A DNA stretch of 15,157 nucleotides from an uncultured Planctomycetaceae bacterium (lineage in GTDB: Bacteria; Planctomycetota; Planctomycetia; Pirellulales; UBA1268): positions 1-15,157 of the forward strand of contig CALCGM010000017.1 of the NCBI GenBank assembly GCA_937900985.1. The letters run 5' to 3'. Below the pieces are notes generated by a model. The model did not search any database. It saw nothing but the letters and a program-made list of their open reading frames with translations, and was not told where the DNA came from. Positions 7,861 to 15,157 of this stretch are shown piece by piece (position 1 is the first letter of the stretch; every line of letters begins with the position of its first letter). Made by a program: the position numbers and the translations under genes.

Positions 7861-10800
7861 ATGAACTGCATCTCTCCTTTGGCCAGCCTTCTTTCGACGT
7901 CTGCTGCTCCCCGACGCATCGCCCTGCTGGTATGCGGCATGCTGCTGAGCGGCCTCGCGGCGGCGACAGCCGACGCGGCCGACGCCTTTCAGTTTCAGCC
8001 CAACGACACGGTTGCAATCTTCGGCAACGGCCTTGCCGATCGGATGCAGCACGATCCCTGGGTGGAGGCCGTTCTGCAGAGCCAGCTCAAGGGCATGAAC
8101 GTCCGCTTTCGCAACATGAGCTTCGCGGGCGACATGGTCAACAAGCGGCCCCGCAATGAGGGCTTCACCAACGATGACGAGTATCTCCAGCACGTCGCCC
8201 CCGACGTGGTCTTTTCCTTTTATGGCTACAACGAGTCGTTTGGCGGACCGGGCAAGGCCGATGCCTATCGCGATGAGCTGGTGACGCTCGTGGACCGCTA
8301 CACCGCCCTTCGCCGCGAGGCCGGCAAAGACCTCCGCTGTGTGCTCTTTAGCCCGATCGCCTACGAGAACACCGGCAGCCCGCATCTTCCCGATGGCGTG
8401 GAGCTCAATGCCAACCTCGCGGCCTACACCGAAGCGACCCGGCAGGCTGCGGAGCAGGCTGGCGTTGCCTTCGTCGATCTCTACACGCCCACGCAGCAGC
8501 TGTTTGCCGATGAGGCCACGCAGTACACGCTCAACGGCATCCACCTCAACGCAGCCGGGTATGAGAAGCTCGCCGGCATCATCGCCGAGGCGCTGCTCGG
8601 CAGCTCCGCTGAGGTAGCCAAGGATTCACCGCTGTATCGGGCAATCGAAGACAAGAACTGGCACTGGCACAACCGGTATCGCGCGACCGACGGCAACGAC
8701 ATCTGGGGAGGCCGTTCCACGCTGACCTTTGTCGACGGCCAGAGCAATGCCGACGTGCTCAAGCACGAACTGGTGATGCTCGACGTGATGACCGCCAACC
8801 GCGACCAGGCGATCTGGGCAGCCGCGGAGGGCAGGGATTTCGCCGTCGACGACAGCAATGTGCCACCGCCGGTGAAGGTGATCTCCAACGTCGGGGGCGG
8901 CAGCGCCAGCTCCAGCGCGGATAAGGAAGGCAGCGTCGAGTATCTCAGCCCGGAGGAGTCGCTGGCGAAGATCCGGGTGCCGGAAGGCTACGAGCTGAAT
9001 GTCTTTGCCTCCGAGGTGCAGTTTCCCGACCTGGCCAACCCCGTGCAGATGCAGGTGGATGCCAAAGGACGGCTCTGGGCTGCCAGCTGGAACACCTACC
9101 CCAAGTGGGAGCCCGGCAAAGAGATGAACGACAGCCTGATGATCTTCGAAGATACCGACAACGACGGAATGGCCGACGTTCGCAAGATCTTCGCGCATGT
9201 GCACAACCCGCTCGGGTTTGAGTTTTGGAACAACGGTGTGCTCGTGACGTCGGGGCCGGACCTCTGGTTTCTGCAAGACACTGACGGCGACGACAAGGCC
9301 GACCTTCGCGTGCCGATCCTGCAGGGTCTGGGAACCGCCGACACGCACCACGCCGCCAACAACCTGATCTACGGCCCAGACGGCGGCATCTACTGGCAAA
9401 GCGGCATCTTCCTGGTGCACAACCACGAGACGCCCTGGAAGCAAAACCTCACCGTGGGGGCGTCGGGGATGTATCGCTTCGATCCCCGCACCTTTGCGAT
9501 CACGCCGCATGCCGGCAACTCACCAAACCCCCACGGCACGAGCTTTGATCGCTGGGGCTACTGCTATGCCAACGATGGCACCGGGGGACGGTCGTTTCAG
9601 GTGCGGCCCGAGGGCAACGGCTTCAAGATGCATGAGCTGCTGACGAAGGAGTTTCGCCCGGTGGCGGCGGATGAGATTCTTTCGTCGGCGCACTTTCCGG
9701 ATGAGCTGCAGCAGGATTTCCTGATCTGCAACACGATCGGCTTTCTTGGCGTGAAACAGTACGACCTCGACCGGGAAGGCGGGGAGGGCGGCCGCCGTTT
9801 TGGCGAGGTCTGGGGCACGCCGGGAATCGAACTGCTCAACAGCGAAGACCGCAACTTCCGGCCGACCGATGCGATCGTGGGAGCCGATGGGGCGCTCTAC
9901 GTCGCCGACTGGCACAACGCGATCATCGGCCACATGCAGCACAACATCCGCGATCCCAACCGCGATCATGTGCATGGCCGCATCTTCCGGCTGACAGTGA
10001 AAGATCGGCCACTGCAGCAGCCCGTGAAGATCGCCGGGGAGCCGATCGAGGCGCTGCTGGAAAACCTCACGCATCCGGTCGATGGCGTGCGGCATCGCAC
10101 CCGCGTGGAGCTCAGCGGCCGTGACTCCCAGGCTGTGATGGCGGCGGTTCGCGAGTGGATGAAAGACTTCGACGCCAGCGACGAGGCCGAGGCGCACCAC
10201 CTGCTCGAAGCGTTGTGGCTGCATCAGCAGCACGGCGAGCGGGACGAAGAGCTCCTCGATCGGCTGCTCAGCTCTGATGTGAAACATGCCGTCGTGGCTG
10301 CGAATACGGTGAAGCACTTCTGGTACAACGTCGACGCTAGCGGAGCCGACGGCTTCCTCGCCCAGCCGGAGCCGGAGTTTGTGGACTTTGAGCCACCGGC
10401 ACATCTCAGCAGCGAAGAGCAGACGGTCTACAAGCTCGGTGCCGAGATCTACCAGCGGGAGGCCCACTGCGCCACCTGCCATCTCACGCACGGCAAGGGA
10501 AATGCAAACGTCTACCCGACGCTCGTCGACAGCCCCTGGGTGCTCGGCGATGAGGAGCGGCTGATCAAGGCGACGCTCCACGGCCTGTGGGGGAAGATGA
10601 CGGTCAACGGACAGACCTACGACCCTTCCCGCGGCGTGCCGCCGATGACAGCCTTCCGCTCGCTGCTCAAAGACGATGAGCTGGCGGCCGTGCTGACGTT
10701 TGTCCGCAACACCTGGGGCAACCAGGCCGCTGCCGTGTTGCCCGAAACCGTGGGCCGCGTCCGCGAGGCGACCCGCGACCGCACGATCTTCTGGAAGCCA

Positions 10801-11376
10801 GATGAGCTGCTCGCCGAGCATCCCTTGGAGGAGATGTTTCGGGGCCGGGAGCCCTCGGAGGTGCCGAAGGAGTTTTCCAACGAGCCCCTGGAGAAGGAGC
10901 TGCTCGCCGCCGACCCCGCAGAGCTTGCCCGCGTGGCGATGGATCGTGGCAATGTGCAGCGTGGGATGAAGGTCTTCTACGAGTCGTCGGCGGCCTGCTT
11001 TGCCTGCCATGATCCGCCCAAGGGGACAGCCCGACTGGGGCCCGATCTCACGAGCCTCAAGACAACGCTCTCGCCGGAGCAGCTCGTCAACGCCTTGCTG
11101 CGGCCGTCGGAGCTGATCGACAAGGCCTACGCCCAGGTGAGCGTGTTGGATCTTGATGGCCAGGTGCGGATGGGCATCCGTGTGGAGGAGAACGAGACGC
11201 AGATCGTGCTCCGCAACCTCGCGGCCCCAGACCCCATCACGATCACCAAGGACGAGATCGATGAGATCCAGGAGTCGGCCGTGTCGTTGATGCCGGAGAA
11301 TCTCATGCGGCAGCTGAAGAGCCGGAAGGAGTTTGACGACCTGCTGCGGTATGTGCTCGAGGTGCGGCGGCCCTGA
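7861..11376 (+). CDS. SGNH-fold / beta-propeller / diheme cytochrome c fusion protein
   Basis: This 1171-residue secreted protein has a signal peptide (1-42), then an SGNH-hydrolase-like domain (about 45-245). That domain keeps the block III-like GYNE (122-125) and the late GIHL (His228), but has Gly57 where the nucleophilic Ser of GDS is expected and Asn225 at the DXXH Asp position. After a linker, residues about 361-710 form the Pirellula/Verrucomicrobium propeller (TIGR02604-like) with calcium-loop-like motifs at 431-439 and 473-481. A short helical, HEAT-like stretch (about 720-830) follows. Next come a class I cytochrome c with CATCH (870) and a TIGR02603-like C-terminal module with CFACH (1046), ending in SLMPENL and DLLRYVL. 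ATG 7861 is chosen because the signal peptide begins there; the frame stays open back to 7594 but that part overlaps the upstream propeller gene. No Shine-Dalgarno site is evident. It is probably co-transcribed with the DUF1501 gene 12 bases downstream. Confidence 0.88.
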   Translation: MNCISPLASLLSTSAAPRRIALLVCGMLLSGLAAATADAADAFQFQPNDTVAIFGNGLADRMQHDPWVEAVLQSQLKGMNVRFRNMSFAGDMVNKRPRNEGFTNDDEYLQHVAPDVVFSFYGYNESFGGPGKADAYRDELVTLVDRYTALRREAGKDLRCVLFSPIAYENTGSPHLPDGVELNANLAAYTEATRQAAEQAGVAFVDLYTPTQQLFADEATQYTLNGIHLNAAGYEKLAGIIAEALLGSSAEVAKDSPLYRAIEDKNWHWHNRYRATDGNDIWGGRSTLTFVDGQSNADVLKHELVMLDVMTANRDQAIWAAAEGRDFAVDDSNVPPPVKVISNVGGGSASSSADKEGSVEYLSPEESLAKIRVPEGYELNVFASEVQFPDLANPVQMQVDAKGRLWAASWNTYPKWEPGKEMNDSLMIFEDTDNDGMADVRKIFAHVHNPLGFEFWNNGVLVTSGPDLWFLQDTDGDDKADLRVPILQGLGTADTHHAANNLIYGPDGGIYWQSGIFLVHNHETPWKQNLTVGASGMYRFDPRTFAITPHAGNSPNPHGTSFDRWGYCYANDGTGGRSFQVRPEGNGFKMHELLTKEFRPVAADEILSSAHFPDELQQDFLICNTIGFLGVKQYDLDREGGEGGRRFGEVWGTPGIELLNSEDRNFRPTDAIVGADGALYVADWHNAIIGHMQHNIRDPNRDHVHGRIFRLTVKDRPLQQPVKIAGEPIEALLENLTHPVDGVRHRTRVELSGRDSQAVMAAVREWMKDFDASDEAEAHHLLEALWLHQQHGERDEELLDRLLSSDVKHAVVAANTVKHFWYNVDASGADGFLAQPEPEFVDFEPPAHLSSEEQTVYKLGAEIYQREAHCATCHLTHGKGNANVYPTLVDSPWVLGDEERLIKATLHGLWGKMTVNGQTYDPSRGVPPMTAFRSLLKDDELAAVLTFVRNTWGNQAAAVLPETVGRVREATRDRTIFWKPDELLAEHPLEEMFRGREPSEVPKEFSNEPLEKELLAADPAELARVAMDRGNVQRGMKVFYESSAACFACHDPPKGTARLGPDLTSLKTTLSPEQLVNALLRPSELIDKAYAQVSVLDLDGQVRMGIRVEENETQIVLRNLAAPDPITITKDEIDEIQESAVSLMPENLMRQLKSRKEFDDLLRYVLEVRRP

Positions 11377-11377
11377 C

Positions 11378-11382
11378 GGAGG
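11378..11382 (+). promoter_or_regulatory. Strong ribosome binding site of the DUF1501 gene
   Basis: A consensus GGAGG begins one base after the preceding stop codon and ends 6 bases before ATG 11389. It fixes the start and shows the gene can be translated efficiently from the upstream message. Confidence 0.7.
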
Positions 11383-11388
11383 TGTGGA

Positions 11389-12786
11389 ATGCTGAGCTTT
11401 GAGCATGCAGGCCCGCGGCTGTGCGACGGCCTGACCCGCAGGGAATGGCTGCGGATTGGGCTGCTCGGCGGCGTTGGTGCCGCCGCTTCGGCAACGAGGC
11501 CCGGTGTGGCTGCAGCCTCCATGGAGGGCGTTGCTGGCTTCCGCAAGGCCAAGCGGGTGATCATGCTCTTTATGCTGGGCGGCCCGCCGCAGCATGAAAC
11601 CTGGGACCCCAAGCCGGACGCTCCCGAGGAGATCCGCGGCCCCTTTCAGCCGATCGCGACCGCCACGCCCGGGCTGCACGTGTGCGAGCTGATGCCGAAG
11701 ACGGCGGCTCTCACCGACCGGATCGCCGTGCTGCGGGCGGTGGCCACCGACGACAATGCCCACTCCTCGAGCGGCTATTGGGTCCTCACGGGCACGCCGC
11801 ACGCGCCAAAAAATCAGGAAAACGCGTTGCCTGGGGCTCCCAACGACCGGCCTTCGCTGGCGGCGGTGGTGCGACATTTGCAGGGGGATGCCAGCGGCCT
11901 TCCTGGAGCGGTGCGGCTGCCGGATGAGATTTGGAACACGGGCCGCATCGTCTGGCCGGGCCAGGATGCTGGCTGGCTGGGCGCGCATGCCGATCCGTGG
12001 CTCGTGAGCTGTGAGCCGCAGCAGCCCGACTTCCGCGTGCCCGACATTGCCCTGCCTGTGTCGATGTCACCGGAGCGGCTCGGCCAGAGGCTGGCCCTGA
12101 AGCAGCTGCTCGATCGCAAGCTCGCCTCGCTTGAGGCGGCCGCGGTGTCCCGCTGGGGTGCCTGGCAGAACAAGGCAGTTGATCTGCTCCAGGATGCGGC
12201 AACACGCAAGGCGTTTGCCATTGACGAGGAGCCCGCCGCGGTTCGTGAGCGGTATGGAACAAACCGCTTTGGCCAGAGCGTCTTGCTGGCGCGGCGGCTT
12301 GCGGAGGCGGGCGTGTCGTTGGTGCAGGTCAACTGGACCCGCTGGGAGCACGACGAAGACGTGGCGCCAGCCTGGGACACCCACGCAAAGAACGCGGAAC
12401 GCTGCAAGAACGATCTCGTGCCGCCGATGGACCTGGCCTACTCGGCGCTGCTTGAAGACCTTGAGCAGCGGGGCATGCTCGACGACACCCTGGTGGTGTG
12501 GGTGGGCGAGTTTGGCCGGTCGCCGAAGATCAATCCCTCGGGTGGTCGCGATCATTGGGGGCATGTGTTTTCGGCGGCGCTTGCCGGCGGCGGCGTGCAG
12601 GGCGGAGCGGTGTATGGCGCCTCGGATCGTCAGGGCGGCTATCCGCTCGATGGCCGTGTGGAGCCGCAGGATCTCGCGGCCACCATCTACCACTGCCTCG
12701 GTTATGCGGCGGAGACCGAAATCCACGACCAGACGGGCAGGCCTTTTGCGATTTCCAAGGGACAGCCAATCACGGCGATTCTGTAG
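11389..12786 (+). CDS. DUF1501 family protein with Tat signal
   Basis: The 465-residue protein starts with a twin-arginine export signal: TRREWLRIG (16-24) followed by a Gly/Ala-rich hydrophobic stretch to about residue 44. Export through Tat usually means folding, often with a metal, in the cytoplasm. The body matches DUF1501 (sulfatase/alkaline-phosphatase-like fold): an early GGPPQHETWDPKP (64-76), then VGEFGRSPKIN (372-382) and GGRDHWGHVF (385-394), whose Asp388, His389 and His392 could bind metal. No activity is established for the family. In planctomycetes such genes commonly accompany large cytochrome genes, as here. The start is set by GGAGG at 11378. The last 17 bases overlap the end of the opposite-strand kinase gene. 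Confidence 0.9.
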   Translation: MLSFEHAGPRLCDGLTRREWLRIGLLGGVGAAASATRPGVAAASMEGVAGFRKAKRVIMLFMLGGPPQHETWDPKPDAPEEIRGPFQPIATATPGLHVCELMPKTAALTDRIAVLRAVATDDNAHSSSGYWVLTGTPHAPKNQENALPGAPNDRPSLAAVVRHLQGDASGLPGAVRLPDEIWNTGRIVWPGQDAGWLGAHADPWLVSCEPQQPDFRVPDIALPVSMSPERLGQRLALKQLLDRKLASLEAAAVSRWGAWQNKAVDLLQDAATRKAFAIDEEPAAVRERYGTNRFGQSVLLARRLAEAGVSLVQVNWTRWEHDEDVAPAWDTHAKNAERCKNDLVPPMDLAYSALLEDLEQRGMLDDTLVVWVGEFGRSPKINPSGGRDHWGHVFSAALAGGGVQGGAVYGASDRQGGYPLDGRVEPQDLAATIYHCLGYAAETEIHDQTGRPFAISKGQPITAIL

Positions 12787-14869
12787 CGGACAATACAGCG
12801 TTTTTAACCGGCGATGTGTCGGTGTGGGCGGCGGCGACCTGGAGGATGAACGGGGGCTGTGGTGCCCGGGTGTTGGTGCGGAGAAACTGGGCGTGGATCA
12901 GGCCGTCGCCGGGCCACTCCACGGTGGCCTCCAGGCGAGCTCGCACCCACACTTCTCGGCCGCCGCGAACGATGTCGGTGATGCCGATCGCTGCGATCAA
13001 GCCGCCTCCATTGCCTGCCTCGCGGACCGCGATCGTCGTCCAGTTCTCGCCATCCGGGGAGACGTCGAGGGATGCCCGGGCACCTGGGTCGTAGGGGAAA
13101 GGATCGCCTGTGGTCCAGACCATGATGTGGGCCCGCAGTTCGGCGGCGTCGATCTCAAATGGGGCATCGAAGTGAAACACCATCGACCCTTCCTCTCCCA
13201 CCGCCGTTGGCCTGAAGAAGCTGTCGCTGCCGGCGTCCTGTTCGGTGTAGCGCTCGAGGCCTTCCATCGAAACGAGATGCTCCTTCCAGGAGTCGGTCAG
13301 CGGCGTCAGCCTCCATGCACGGTAGGGGGGCATCGTCCAGGTGGCGCTCGCCTTGCCGGTGAGTGGGCGGCCGAGGCGGTCGCGGACGGCATCCTTTTTG
13401 TCGAGCGAGAGCACGTAGACGCCCTCACGAGCGTTGCATGGGGTTAGGCCGCTGAGCCGCCAGGCGTGGTCGGTCTCACGGGTGAGCTGGCAGCCGGCGA
13501 GGTCAACCGGCTCGCCATCGCGGGTGAGACTGAAGAACGAAAGACGGAGGTCGTCGACCGGAGACGTGAATGGCAGCAGGATCCATTCCATGGGGGTCGA
13601 CCGCTTTGCCTTGGTGTCGGTGAACTTGACCGTCAGCGGAGCACCGGTGGCCTGGGCCAGACGTGTGCTTTTAGGGAGCGAGCGATCGAGGCCCAACGGG
13701 ATGACGGCGGCGAGGGCCGCAACCACGGTCAGGGCTGCCAGCCAGCGTGGCATGTGGTGAGGTGCTCGCCGCGGCACGGCAACGCCGGCGAGCAGCCCCC
13801 GCAGCTCGTCTGCGAGTTCGGCGGTAGTCGCGTAGCGGTCAGCGGGAGACTTCTGCAGGCACCGCTCAGCGATCCGTCTGAGGCCCTGCCTGAGAAGAGG
13901 AGCGGCCGAGGTGTCGCTGAGTGTGAGTGGCCGGGGCCGGGCCTTGCTGACGATGCGGGCTGTCTCCTCGATGGTGCGGCCCGAGGTGTCGTACGGGAGT
14001 CGCCCGGTGAGCAGCTCGTGAAGAATCACACCGAGCGTGTAGACATCGGTACGGGCATCGAGCCTGGTGCGAACGCCCGAGAGCTGCTCGGGGCTCATGT
14101 AGCGGCGGGTGCCCAGAAACTCTCCCGTTGAGGTGACGCTCTCGTCATCATCCTCTGCGATCAGTTTGGCAATGCCAAAGTCGATGACGCAGACGCGGCC
14201 CTCCGGGCCAGCTCCCTCGCGGGTGACGAGGATGTTGCCCGGCTTGAGATCACGGTGCACAACGCCCTGGGCATGGCCGTAGGCAACTGCCTCGCAGGTC
14301 TGCAGGAAGAGCCGCAGCCGCGCATCGATAGCACAGCCGTGAGCATCGCAGAAGCCGACAAGAGGCTCGGCATCGGGAATGTATTCCATCACGGAGTAGG
14401 GAACTTCATCGAGGCCGATCTGCAGGCTGCCGGCAGAAAACACCCGCGCGATGCCCGGATGCGTCAGCCGGCCGAGCACCTCCGCCTCTTTGCGGAATCG
14501 CTCGAGCGCTGCGGTGCTGCGGCCGTGCCGCATGAACTTCACCGCAACCGCCCGGGCAGGCCGCTGCTGGCGGCCCAGATACACTCTCCCCATGCCGCCC
14601 TCAGCGATCAGCCGCTCAATCACCACGCCGCCGAGGTCGACGCCCAGCAGCGGGTCGTCTCGCCCGGTGGTCTGCTCCGAGAGGCCGAAGGTGATCGATC
14701 GCTCAGAGAGGAGATCACCGAGCGTGCCTCGCGTCGCCTCGGTCGACGCGGGGAGTGAGGTGGGCGAGGAGCCGCTCCCAGCGGCTTTGGATGCGACGCG
14801 GGCAGTGAACGTCCTCCCAGGAGCCGCCTGTGGCCCACTGTCATCGTCGGAGTGAAACTGGCGTTTCAT
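12770..14869 (-). CDS. Membrane Ser/Thr protein kinase with external Ig-like and galactose-binding-like sensor
   Basis: The protein has 699 residues. A low-complexity N-terminus (1-70) precedes a complete Hanks-type kinase domain (about 78-360): Gly loop AEGGMGRVY (89-97), Lys111 in AVKFM, HRDLKPGN (205-212, catalytic Asp207), DFG (230-232) and GTRRYMSPEQ (253-262). The activation loop SVTSTGEF holds candidate autophosphorylation sites. A single membrane span lies at about 375-394, so the C-terminus (395-699) should be outside. That part has an Ig-like segment (about 408-512, Cys460 and Cys478 perhaps bridged) and a strand-rich discoidin/galactose-binding-like domain (about 515-682). ATG 14869 is set by the ATGA overlap with the upstream paralogue's stop. 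The frame is open back to 15112, but that extension lies over the paralogue. No PASTA repeats are present. The ligand and targets are unknown. Confidence 0.9.
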   Translation of the reverse strand: MKRQFHSDDDSGPQAAPGRTFTARVASKAAGSGSSPTSLPASTEATRGTLGDLLSERSITFGLSEQTTGRDDPLLGVDLGGVVIERLIAEGGMGRVYLGRQQRPARAVAVKFMRHGRSTAALERFRKEAEVLGRLTHPGIARVFSAGSLQIGLDEVPYSVMEYIPDAEPLVGFCDAHGCAIDARLRLFLQTCEAVAYGHAQGVVHRDLKPGNILVTREGAGPEGRVCVIDFGIAKLIAEDDDESVTSTGEFLGTRRYMSPEQLSGVRTRLDARTDVYTLGVILHELLTGRLPYDTSGRTIEETARIVSKARPRPLTLSDTSAAPLLRQGLRRIAERCLQKSPADRYATTAELADELRGLLAGVAVPRRAPHHMPRWLAALTVVAALAAVIPLGLDRSLPKSTRLAQATGAPLTVKFTDTKAKRSTPMEWILLPFTSPVDDLRLSFFSLTRDGEPVDLAGCQLTRETDHAWRLSGLTPCNAREGVYVLSLDKKDAVRDRLGRPLTGKASATWTMPPYRAWRLTPLTDSWKEHLVSMEGLERYTEQDAGSDSFFRPTAVGEEGSMVFHFDAPFEIDAAELRAHIMVWTTGDPFPYDPGARASLDVSPDGENWTTIAVREAGNGGGLIAAIGITDIVRGGREVWVRARLEATVEWPGDGLIHAQFLRTNTRAPQPPFILQVAAAHTDTSPVKNAVLSATESP
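12781..12805 (+). terminator. Weak hairpin plus T-run at the end of the DUF1501 gene
   Basis: CTGTA (12781-12785) and TACAG (12794-12798) form a 5-bp stem with an 8-base loop, followed by CG and TTTTT (12801-12805). It coincides with the DUF1501 stop codon and lies within the last codons of the opposite-strand kinase gene. The stem is short, so it may not terminate efficiently. Confidence 0.3.
12875..13087 (-). repeat. Duplicated sensor-domain segment, copy in complete kinase
   Basis: These 71 codons align without gaps to the segment at 14944-15156. By hand count 50 of 71 residues are identical, including the blocks REAGNGG, REVWVR and EWPGDGLI. The two copies sit at the same place near the ends of neighbouring same-strand genes, which indicates tandem gene duplication. 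Confidence 0.85.
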
Positions 14870-15157
14870 GCGTCGTCCGAGGGCTGGGCGGCAGCAACCT
14901 GGAGGGTGAAGGGAGAGGCTTTGTCTGGGTGTGCGGCGTCGTGTGTTCGCAGGAACTGAGCGTAGATCAGGCCGTCGCCCGGCCACTCGATCGTCGCTGT
15001 GAGCCGCACCCGCACCCACACCTCGCGGCTGCCTGCCACGATTGCAGAGATGTCGGTCTCGGCGAAAAAACTCCCGCCGTTCCCAGCCTCCCGCTGGTCG
15101 ATCGTGGTCCACACAGAGCCATCGGAAGAGATGTCAACGCTGGCTCGGGCCCCCGGG
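14866..15157 (-). CDS. C-terminal end of a paralogous kinase-type sensor protein (partial)
   Basis: This reading frame enters from the right edge with no start in view and ends at TGA 14868-14866; about 96 residues are visible. They match the last part of the next gene's outside domain: PGARASVDIS, REAGNGGSFF, EWPGDGLIYAQF and a closing LQVAAAQPSDDA. The matching part of the neighbour follows a kinase domain and membrane span, so the missing part is probably a kinase too, but that lies outside the window. Its stop overlaps the next start as ATGA, so both genes are in one operon and translationally coupled. A GTG at 15114 is not a credible start because the similarity continues upstream of it to the window edge. 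Confidence 0.82.
   Translation of the reverse strand, partial: PGARASVDISSDGSVWTTIDQREAGNGGSFFAETDISAIVAGSREVWVRVRLTATIEWPGDGLIYAQFLRTHDAAHPDKASPFTLQVAAAQPSDDA
14944..15156 (-). repeat. Duplicated sensor-domain segment, copy in partial paralogue
   Basis: This is the second copy of the 71-codon segment at 12875-13087. The copies keep the same reading frame and length, and their differences include many conservative changes (Leu/Val, Val/Ile, His/Tyr). That suggests both are under selection to stay functional, rather than one being a decaying remnant. Confidence 0.85.

Noticed and set aside
9520..11988. An 822-codon open frame on the - strand across the fusion gene and into DUF1501
   Set aside because: It is antisense to two well-supported genes, has no recognisable domain and is Arg/His/Leu-rich, as expected for a shadow frame in GC-rich coding DNA.
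12131..13447. A 438-codon + strand frame crossing the DUF1501/kinase junction
   Set aside because: Its first part is an out-of-frame reading of DUF1501 and its second part is antisense to the kinase's outside domain; no family features.
14870..15112. N-terminal extension of the complete kinase to a start at 15112
   Set aside because: The extension overlaps the conserved end of the paralogue in another frame, is Arg/Pro-rich, and ATG 14869 has a clean ATGA overlap.
14866..15157. A frameshift splitting a single kinase gene
   Set aside because: The partial frame repeats the C-terminal sensor of the complete kinase rather than supplying a missing part, so it is the end of a second gene.

Overview
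The window looks like chromosome of a planctomycete, most likely a member of the Pirellulales or a close relative. The evidence is GC-rich DNA, Pirellula/Verrucomicrobium-type heme-binding and beta-propeller 'dehydrogenase' modules, a DUF1501 protein with a twin-arginine signal, Hanks-type kinases with one membrane span and an outside sensor, and an isocitrate dehydrogenase of the Thermus/Rickettsia long form. No rRNA, tRNA, CRISPR array, transposase or phage gene was seen. The assignment rests on protein families, not on a marker gene.

Layout, left to right. A secreted sialate O-acetylesterase-like hydrolase (46-1596, +) is followed by a short gap with an 8-bp hairpin and then by icd (1782-3239, +), a housekeeping TCA-cycle enzyme. 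A perfect 12-bp-stem hairpin with a T-run (3273-3317) probably ends the icd transcript. Next comes the main block on the + strand. It holds a six-heme secreted cytochrome c (3367-6192), overlapping by 7 bp a secreted beta-propeller protein (6186-7706). After a 154-bp gap that may hold a promoter, a 1171-residue fusion follows: SGNH fold, beta-propeller, short helical region and two heme sites (7861-11376). A DUF1501 protein with a Tat signal (11389-12786) lies 12 bp downstream of it. The right end is on the - strand: a complete Ser/Thr kinase (12770-14869) whose end overlaps the DUF1501 gene by 17 bp, preceded by the 3' end of a paralogous protein (14866-15157, running off the window) with an ATGA stop/start overlap.

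How the genes may work together (inference). The 3367-12786 block encodes eight CXXCH heme sites, two propellers and a Tat substrate, all predicted to act outside the cytoplasmic membrane. This suggests an oxidation and electron-transfer module acting on an unknown substrate, perhaps a carbohydrate. The propeller-plus-cytochrome pairing appears twice in a row, once as two separate genes and once as one fused gene. The two kinase-type genes carry near-duplicate C-terminal domains, so they are probably tandem-duplicated sensors in one operon. Nothing in the sequence proves that the kinases control the cytochrome block.
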